Assembly (NCBI GenBank): GCA_944386365.1
Contig: CALXAT010000006.1
Location: forward strand, 1 to 64,000
From: an uncultured Clostridia bacterium
Lineage (GTDB): Bacteria > Bacillota > Clostridia > TANB77 > CAG-508
Direction of reading: 5' to 3'
DNA: 64,000 bases
Below are positions 57,886 to 64,000 of the stretch, in pieces. The translations under genes and the position numbers were made by a program. Below the pieces are notes generated by a model. The model saw nothing but the letters and a program-made list of their open reading frames with translations. It was not told where the DNA came from and did not search any database. Position 1 is the stretch's first letter. Each line of letters starts with the position of its first letter.

Positions 57886-60800
57886 TTGAAATTAAAAGAA
57901 GTGAAATACGAGAAAGCTTCTCGTAAAGATTTCGCAAAAGTTGGCGATTATATCGAAATGCCAAATCTTATTAAAGTGCAAAGAGATTCTTATGAATGGT
58001 TTGTAGAAGAAGGATTAGGTGAAGTATTAAGAGATATTTCTCCAATTGAGGACTATTCTGGAAATCTTGTACTTGAATTTTTTGATTATTACATGGAGGA
58101 CAAGACAAAATACACAGTAGAAGAGGCAAAAGAAAGAGATGCAACATATTCAACAAGATTACATGTAAAAGTAAGATTGATCAACCGTGAGACAGGTGAA
58201 ATCAAAGAACAAGAAATCTATTTAGGCGATTTTCCATTAATGACAGATAGTGGTACATTTGTTATCAATGGAGCAGAAAGAGTTGTTGTTAGCCAATTAG
58301 TTCGTTCACCAGGATGTTACTATGATGAAGTATTTGACACAAAAACAGGAAAGAAAACATATACATCAACGGTAATGCCACTTCGTGGAGCATGGTTAGA
58401 ATATGAAACAGATGGAAATGATATTTTCTGGGTACGTGTAGACAGAACAAGAAAAGTTCCAGTAACCACTTTATTAAGAGCAATTGGTATAGTAACAGAT
58501 GATCAAATTAGAGAATTGTTTGGTGATGAAGAATTAATTAAAGCAACGATTAATAAAGATACCATAAAAGATCAAGATGAAGCTTTAATAGAAATTTATA
58601 AAAAATTGAGACCAGGAGAACTTCCAACAGCAGATGCTGCAAGAAATTTATTTAATGGATTATTCTATGATAATAGAAGATATGACTTAGCAAAAGTAGG
58701 AAGATATAAATTTAATCAAAAATTAGCATTAGCTGGAAGAATTAAAGGAAAAGTTGCTGCAACAGATATCGTAGATAGTGAAACAGGAGAAGTATTTGTA
58801 CAAGCAGGAGAAGTGATTACAGAAGAAGTTGCAGAAAATATCCAAAATGCAGGAATCAATATGGTAGATGTTACTGTTGGAGAAAGAGCTGTTAGAATTA
58901 TTGGAAATGCGACATGTAATATCCACAAAGTGTTACCAAATGTAGATTTAAGCAAATTACATTTTAAAGAATTAGTAAATTATAATGTATTAAAAAATAT
59001 CATTGATAATACAGACGAAAAAGAATTAGTAAAAGCAATCGAAGAAAGACAAAATGAATTAGTTCCAAAACATATTACAACAGAAGATATGATTGCTTCT
59101 ATTAACTATTTATTAAATCTATCACATGGACTAGGAGAACCAGATGATATTGACCATTTAGCAAATCGTAGAATCCGTTGTGTTGGTGAATTATTACAAA
59201 ATCAATTTAGAATTGGTTTAACAAGATTAGAAAGAGTTGTTCGTGAAAGAATGACGATTCAAGACTTAGATGTTGTAACACCACAAACATTAATCAATAC
59301 AAAACCAATTACGTCAGCAATCAGAGAATTCTTTGGAAGCTCACAATTGTCACAATTCATGGATCAAACAAATCCACTTTCAGAATTAACACATAAAAGA
59401 AGAATCTCTGCATTAGGACCTGGAGGATTAACAAGAGATAGAGCAGGATTTGAGGTACGTGATATTCACTATACCCATTATGGTAGATTATGTCCAATTG
59501 AATCTCCAGAAGGACCTAACATTGGATTAATTTCAGCATTATCATCATTTGCACAAATCAATGAATATGGATTTATTGAAACACCATATAGAAAAGTAGA
59601 TCCTAAAACACATAAATTAACAGATACAGTAGAATACATGAGTGCAGATGTAGAAGATAATTATATTATTGCACAAGCATCAGAACCAATTAACAAAGAT
59701 GGAAGTTTTGTACATCCAAGAATTAGAGTTAGATATAGAAATGAAGTTATAGAAGTTGACAGAGAAAAAGTACAATATGTAGATGTTTCACCAAAACAAT
59801 TAGTTTCTATTGCAGCAGCCATGATTCCTTTCTTAGAGCATGATGATGCAAAAAGAGCATTGATGGGTGCAAACATGCAACGTCAAGCTGTACCACTTAT
59901 GATTACAGAAAGCCCAATTGTTGGAACAGGTATTGAATACAGAGCTGCAAAAGATTCTGGAATTTTAGTATTAGCAGAAGATGATGGTGTGATTGAAAAA
60001 GTAACAGGAGATGCTATTACTGTTAAATATAACAATGGAAAAACGGTTGTACATAAATTACGTAAATTCAAAAGAACAAATGGTGGTACTTGTATTAACC
60101 AAAAACCAATTGTTAAAAAAGGTGAAAAGGTTAAAAAGGGTGATGCTATAGCAGATGGACCATCAACAAAAAATGGAGAAATGGCATTAGGTAAAAACGT
60201 ATTAGTTGCTTTCTCAACATGGGAAGGATACAACTATGAGGATGCTATTCTACTAAATGAAAGATTAGTAAAAGAAGATGTGTTTACATCTATTCACATT
60301 GAAGAATATGATTGTGAATGTAGAGATACAAAACTAGGTGCAGAAGAAATTACAAGAGATATTCCAAACATTGGTGATGATTCTTTAAAAGATCTAGATG
60401 AAAATGGAATTATTCGTATTGGTGCAGAAGTAAGACCAGGAGATATCTTAGTTGGAAAAGTTACACCAAAAGGAGAAACAGAATTAACAGCAGAAGAAAG
60501 ATTATTAAGAGCTATCTTTGGTGAAAAAGCAAGAGAAGTAAGAGATACTTCATTAAGAGTACCTCATGGAGAAGCAGGAACCATTGTAGATGTAAAAATC
60601 TTTACAAGAGAAAATTCAGACGAATTAGGACCTGGGGTTAACCAAATTATTAGATGCTATATTGCCACAAAGAGAAAAATATCTGTTGGAGATAAAATGG
60701 CAGGACGTCATGGTAATAAAGGTGTTATCTCAAGAGTATTACCAGAAGAAGATATGCCATTTATGCCAGATGGTACACCAATTGACATCTTATTAAACCC

Positions 60801-61653
60801 TCTTGGAGTTCCATCTCGTATGAACTTAGGTCAAGTATTAGAAGTTCATTTAGGAGGAGCTGCAAAAGCTTTAGGATGGCATGTATCTACACCAGTATTT
60901 GATGGAGCAACACAAGAAGATGTTGAAGAGTTATTAGCAGAAGCTGGAATGAATAAAGATGGTAAAACCACATTATATGATGGTAGAACAGGAGAACCAT
61001 TTGCAAGCCCAATTACAGTTGGTGTTATGTATATGTTGAAACTACATCACTTAGTAGATGACAAAATCCATGCACGTTCAACAGGACCTTACTCATTAGT
61101 AACACAACAACCTTTAGGAGGAAAAGCACAATTTGGTGGACAACGTTTTGGAGAAATGGAAGTTTGGGCATTAGAGGCTTATGGTGCAGCATATACATTA
61201 CAAGAAATGTTAACAGTAAAATCTGATGATGTTGTTGGAAGAGTAAAAACTTATGAAGCAATTGTTAAAGGAGAAAATGTTCCAGAACCAGGTGTTCCAG
61301 AAAGCTTCAAAGTATTAGTAAAAGAATTACAATCTTTAGGATTAGATGTTAGACTATATTCTGAAGACAATCAAGAATTAGAATTAAAAGAAAATATAGA
61401 AGACGGAATTGAATATGATCCAGAAAAAGAAAAGAAATATTTAGCTGAAGAACAAGTCGTAGCAGATGGGGATTTAGATGATGGCTATACAGAGGAAAGC
61501 ACAGAGGATGACATTTTACTAGAAGATGATGATGAATCATTAGATGATGGAAATGATGAATTATTCGAAGGGCTAGATGATGAAGGCGATGAAATGTTGT
61601 TTAATAACGATTTAGCAGGAGATAATATTGACAATGATAATGATATCATGTAG
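57886..61653 (+). CDS. rpoB: DNA-directed RNA polymerase subunit beta
   Basis: 1255 residues from TTG 57886; the in-frame GTG 57877 forms part of the GAGGTGA ribosome binding site. The rifampicin pocket reads '[20 protein letters not shown]' (about 484-503), then K-R-R-I-S-A-L-G-P, i.e. the sensitive residues at the usual Asp, His and Ser positions. Conserved blocks include '[12 protein letters not shown]' and '[15 protein letters not shown]'. The C-terminus carries an acidic D/E-rich tail of about 55 residues beyond the core, as in many Clostridia. rplJL are not upstream; rpoB has its own promoter and long leader. Confidence 0.97.
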   Translation: MKLKEVKYEKASRKDFAKVGDYIEMPNLIKVQRDSYEWFVEEGLGEVLRDISPIEDYSGNLVLEFFDYYMEDKTKYTVEEAKERDATYSTRLHVKVRLINRETGEIKEQEIYLGDFPLMTDSGTFVINGAERVVVSQLVRSPGCYYDEVFDTKTGKKTYTSTVMPLRGAWLEYETDGNDIFWVRVDRTRKVPVTTLLRAIGIVTDDQIRELFGDEELIKATINKDTIKDQDEALIEIYKKLRPGELPTADAARNLFNGLFYDNRRYDLAKVGRYKFNQKLALAGRIKGKVAATDIVDSETGEVFVQAGEVITEEVAENIQNAGINMVDVTVGERAVRIIGNATCNIHKVLPNVDLSKLHFKELVNYNVLKNIIDNTDEKELVKAIEERQNELVPKHITTEDMIASINYLLNLSHGLGEPDDIDHLANRRIRCVGELLQNQFRIGLTRLERVVRERMTIQDLDVVTPQTLINTKPITSAIREFFGSSQLSQFMDQTNPLSELTHKRRISALGPGGLTRDRAGFEVRDIHYTHYGRLCPIESPEGPNIGLISALSSFAQINEYGFIETPYRKVDPKTHKLTDTVEYMSADVEDNYIIAQASEPINKDGSFVHPRIRVRYRNEVIEVDREKVQYVDVSPKQLVSIAAAMIPFLEHDDAKRALMGANMQRQAVPLMITESPIVGTGIEYRAAKDSGILVLAEDDGVIEKVTGDAITVKYNNGKTVVHKLRKFKRTNGGTCINQKPIVKKGEKVKKGDAIADGPSTKNGEMALGKNVLVAFSTWEGYNYEDAILLNERLVKEDVFTSIHIEEYDCECRDTKLGAEEITRDIPNIGDDSLKDLDENGIIRIGAEVRPGDILVGKVTPKGETELTAEERLLRAIFGEKAREVRDTSLRVPHGEAGTIVDVKIFTRENSDELGPGVNQIIRCYIATKRKISVGDKMAGRHGNKGVISRVLPEEDMPFMPDGTPIDILLNPLGVPSRMNLGQVLEVHLGGAAKALGWHVSTPVFDGATQEDVEELLAEAGMNKDGKTTLYDGRTGEPFASPITVGVMYMLKLHHLVDDKIHARSTGPYSLVTQQPLGGKAQFGGQRFGEMEVWALEAYGAAYTLQEMLTVKSDDVVGRVKTYEAIVKGENVPEPGVPESFKVLVKELQSLGLDVRLYSEDNQELELKENIEDGIEYDPEKEKKYLAEEQVVADGDLDDGYTEESTEDDILLEDDDESLDDGNDELFEGLDDEGDEMLFNNDLAGDNIDNDNDIM

Positions 61654-61751
61654 ATGAAGAAAAAACAGCATCTAAAACAAACTAAATCAGGCTTCTTATA
61701 TTGGAAAATTTCTTGGCATTACAAAAAAATAAAATAGAAAGGAAATTAATC

Positions 61752-61910
61752 ATGCAAAAAGAATTAAGTCATTTTTTGAAAACTGCTTATGAACATGGAA
61801 GAGTTAAGGATTTAAAAGATGCATTTGAAGAATATCCTGTCGAAGAAGAATGGCATAAAGGAAAAATAGAAGAATATAGGAAGAGCTTTTATGATAGTTT
61901 AAAAAATTAA
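61752..61910 (+). CDS. Small charged protein encoded between rpoB and rpoC
   Basis: 52 residues from ATG 61752 behind GAAAGGAAATTAATC, an in-frame choice far better than the upstream ATG 61701. The sequence is helical and highly charged: 'QKELSHFLKTAYEHGRVKDL' then 'KDAFEEYPVEEEWHKGKIEE'. Clean codon use and a proper ribosome binding site support translation. I know no family of this kind between rpoB and rpoC, which are usually adjacent. The location would give it stoichiometry linked to RNA polymerase. Confidence 0.6.
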   Translation: MQKELSHFLKTAYEHGRVKDLKDAFEEYPVEEEWHKGKIEEYRKSFYDSLKN

Positions 61911-61946
61911 AAATAATCAACTATAGAAAAATAAATTAACTGAATA

Positions 61947-62021
61947 AATTCTAAAAAGGAAAGAGGCGACAGGAAGGAATTGCACCAGCAGTGGTCAGAC
62001 CTCTCCACCTGTTTTAGAATT
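61947..62021 (+). ncRNA. Compact structured RNA between rpoB and rpoC (candidate)
   Basis: A perfect 10-bp closing stem (61947-61956 with 62012-62021) encloses the most GC-rich stretch of the region. Inside, cagg (61970-61973) pairs with cctg (62008-62011) and acca/tggt forms a hairpin (61984-61987 with 61992-61995). agagg (61962-61966) can pair with cctct (62000-62004), crossing the cagg/cctg stem as a pseudoknot. It lies 32 bases before the rpoC GTG. I cannot match it to a known riboswitch or ribozyme. Confidence 0.5.
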
Positions 62022-62053
62022 ACCTAAAACAAATTTATTTAGGGGGAAATAAA

Positions 62054-64000
62054 GTGGACGAATTAGATATTTTTAATAAATTAAAAATAGGAATTGCATC
62101 AGATGAAAAAATCAGAGAATGGTCAAAAGGGGAAGTAAAAAAACCTGAGACAATAAACTATAGAACATTAAAACCAGAAAAAGATGGTTTATTCTGTGAA
62201 AGAATATTTGGACCAGTAAAAGACTGGGAATGTCATTGTGGTAAATATAAAAGGGTTAGATATAAAGGAATTGTATGTGATAGATGTGGTGTAGAAGTTA
62301 CAAAATCAAAAGTAAGACGTGAAAGAATGGGACATATAGAACTTGCAGCACCAGTAGCACATATATGGTATTTTAAAGGAATACCAAGTAGAATTGCTTT
62401 AATGCTTGATATTTCACCAAGAAATCTAGAAAAAATCATTTATTTTGCTTCTTATGTTGTGATAGATAAAGGAACAACAAACTTAGAAAAATGTCAAGTG
62501 CTAAATGAAAGAGAATATCATGAAGCAGAAGAAAAATATGGTAAAGGTTCTTTTAAAGCAAAAATGGGAGCAGAAGCTTTAAGAGAATTATTAGAGCAAA
62601 TTGATGTAGAAAAGTTAGCAGAACAAATTAGAAAAGAATTGGAACATGCAAGTGAGCAAAAGAAAAGCAAATTGATAAAAAGATTAGATACTGTAGAAGC
62701 ATTTAGACTTTCAGGAAATAGACCTGAATGGATGGTTATGAATGTTATTCCAGTTATTCCACCAGATTTAAGACCAATGGTGCAATTAGATGGTGGTAGA
62801 TTTGCTACATCAGATTTAAATGATTTATATAGAAGAGTTATTAACAGAAATAATAGATTAAAAAGATTATTAGAATTAGGTGCACCAGAGATTATTGTTA
62901 GAAATGAAAAAAGAATGTTACAAGAATCTGTAGATGCCTTAATCGATAATGGAAGAAGAGGAAGACCAGTAACAGGTGCTGGAAACAGACCATTAAAATC
63001 TTTATCAGATTTATTAAAAGGAAAACAAGGTCGTTTCCGTCAAAACTTACTTGGAAAACGTGTTGACTATTCAGGACGTTCTGTTATCGTTGTAGGACCA
63101 GAACTTAAAATTTATCAATGTGGACTTCCAAAGGAAATGGCGGTAGAATTATTCAAACCATTTGTTATGAGAGAATTAGTAGGAAGAGGTATTGCACAAA
63201 ATATTAAAAATGCAAAAAGAATGGTAGAAAGATTAAGACCAGAAGTATGGGGAATATTGGAAGAAGTTATCAAAGACCATCCAGTTATGTTAAACCGTGC
63301 GCCTACATTACACAGATTAGGTATTCAAGCATTTGAACCAGTATTAGTAGAAGGTAGAGCAATCAAACTTCATCCATTAGTTTGTGAAGCATTCAACGCT
63401 GACTTCGATGGTGACCAAATGGCTGTGCATTTACCATTATCACCAGAAGCACAAGCAGAATCTAGATACTTAATGCTTTCAACAAACAACTTGCTAAAAC
63501 CACAAGATGGTAAACCAGTAGCTGTACCAAGACTAGATATGATTTTAGGAAGTTACTATTTAACAATGGTATTAGACGGAGAAAAGGGAGAAGGAACTTA
63601 CTATAAAGATCCAGAAGAGGCATTAATGGCTTTTGAAAACCATGATGTAGGAATCCATGCAAAAATCTATGTTAGAGTATCTAAAGAAATTGATGGAGAA
63701 ATCAAAACAAAGAAAGTAGAAACAAGTGTTGGAAGAATTATCTTCAATCAAGGAATTCCACAAGACTTAGGATTTATTGATAGAAAAGAAGATCCATTCC
63801 AATATGAAATTAGTTTCCCTGTTATGAAAAAATCAATGGGAAATATCATTGAAAGAGTTATCAGAACACATGGATTAACAGAATCAGCAGAGGTTATAGA
63901 CTATATTAAAGCATTAGGATTTAAATATTCAACAGTTGCAGGTATTACATTCTCAATGAGTGATGTACAAGTACCAGAAGCTAAAAAAGGATTATTAGCA
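62054..64000 (+). CDS. rpoC: DNA-directed RNA polymerase subunit beta' (partial, N-terminal 649 residues)
   Basis: It starts with GTG 62054 after AGGGGG and runs off the right edge. The N-terminal zinc finger is C60-x-C62...C75-x-x-C78. The clamp and lid regions follow, and the catalytic Mg-binding N448-A-D-F-D-G-D is intact with D450, D452 and D454. Upstream, '[20 protein letters not shown]' and '[20 protein letters not shown]' are canonical. Expected co-transcription with rpoB is interrupted by the 52-codon gene and the structured RNA. Confidence 0.96.
   Translation, partial: MDELDIFNKLKIGIASDEKIREWSKGEVKKPETINYRTLKPEKDGLFCERIFGPVKDWECHCGKYKRVRYKGIVCDRCGVEVTKSKVRRERMGHIELAAPVAHIWYFKGIPSRIALMLDISPRNLEKIIYFASYVVIDKGTTNLEKCQVLNEREYHEAEEKYGKGSFKAKMGAEALRELLEQIDVEKLAEQIRKELEHASEQKKSKLIKRLDTVEAFRLSGNRPEWMVMNVIPVIPPDLRPMVQLDGGRFATSDLNDLYRRVINRNNRLKRLLELGAPEIIVRNEKRMLQESVDALIDNGRRGRPVTGAGNRPLKSLSDLLKGKQGRFRQNLLGKRVDYSGRSVIVVGPELKIYQCGLPKEMAVELFKPFVMRELVGRGIAQNIKNAKRMVERLRPEVWGILEEVIKDHPVMLNRAPTLHRLGIQAFEPVLVEGRAIKLHPLVCEAFNADFDGDQMAVHLPLSPEAQAESRYLMLSTNNLLKPQDGKPVAVPRLDMILGSYYLTMVLDGEKGEGTYYKDPEEALMAFENHDVGIHAKIYVRVSKEIDGEIKTKKVETSVGRIIFNQGIPQDLGFIDRKEDPFQYEISFPVMKKSMGNIIERVIRTHGLTESAEVIDYIKALGFKYSTVAGITFSMSDVQVPEAKKGLLA

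Overview
The window reads as chromosome of a very AT-rich, endospore-forming Clostridia-type member of the Bacillota. Evidence: spoIIE, a CotF-like coat protein, mecA, the DUF4321-radC-mreBCD-mrdA-minC block, strong AGGAGG-type ribosome binding sites, TTG/GTG starts and sigma-A promoters with 17-base spacers. No tRNA, rRNA, CRISPR array or complete mobile element was seen.

Layout. 0-1.4 kb: C-terminal end of a probable serine recombinase and a pilin-like surface protein whose prepilin leader is broken. 1.5-6.9 kb: YhaO/YhaN-like nuclease-ATPase pair, a membrane protein, prfA. 7.0-11.8 kb: a tandem ribbon-helix-helix protein, an SPFH protein paired with a zinc-ribbon membrane protein, and an LPEAG-anchored surface protein. 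11.8-17.2 kb: a frame-shifted ZIP transporter, two membrane proteins, pcrA. 17.2-19.7 kb: two small spore-coat-type proteins, an M23 peptidase, mecA. 19.8-26.2 kb: the cell-shape operon (DUF4321, radC, frame-shifted mreB, mreC, mreD, PBP2, minC), then two minus-strand unknowns. 27.3-45.1 kb: about 18 kb of giant surface proteins. A two-gene cassette (1642 and 1314 aa, the second with thioester-domain motifs) is followed by one 2850-aa gene that is a fused paralog of the same pair. 45.3-57.3 kb: spoIIE, a WG-repeat protein, an unknown tail-anchored protein, acpS, tatD, lemA-htpX, a 3D/G5 protein, exonuclease III, an AI-2E-type permease and a COG2426 exporter. 57.3-64 kb: a long structured leader, rpoB, a 52-codon ORF, a compact structured RNA and the start of rpoC.

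The most striking observation is a recoding signature. Reading every cgg (and ccg for minus-strand genes), I find CGG in frame only twice in roughly 19,600 codons. Both are exactly where a +1 frameshift is needed to restore a conserved protein: mreB (CUU-C-GGA) and the ZIP transporter (UCU-C-GGA). Nothing else is damaged in either gene, and dropping the single C restores each family sequence perfectly. This suggests that CGG is an unassigned or starved codon here and that ribosomes shift +1 over it. A systematic sequencing error is the main alternative.

Other notable items are the fused 2850-aa surface protein with an internal membrane anchor plus signal peptide, a 17-base element shared upstream of both cassette copies, and the small ORF and pseudoknot-capable RNA wedged between rpoB and rpoC.
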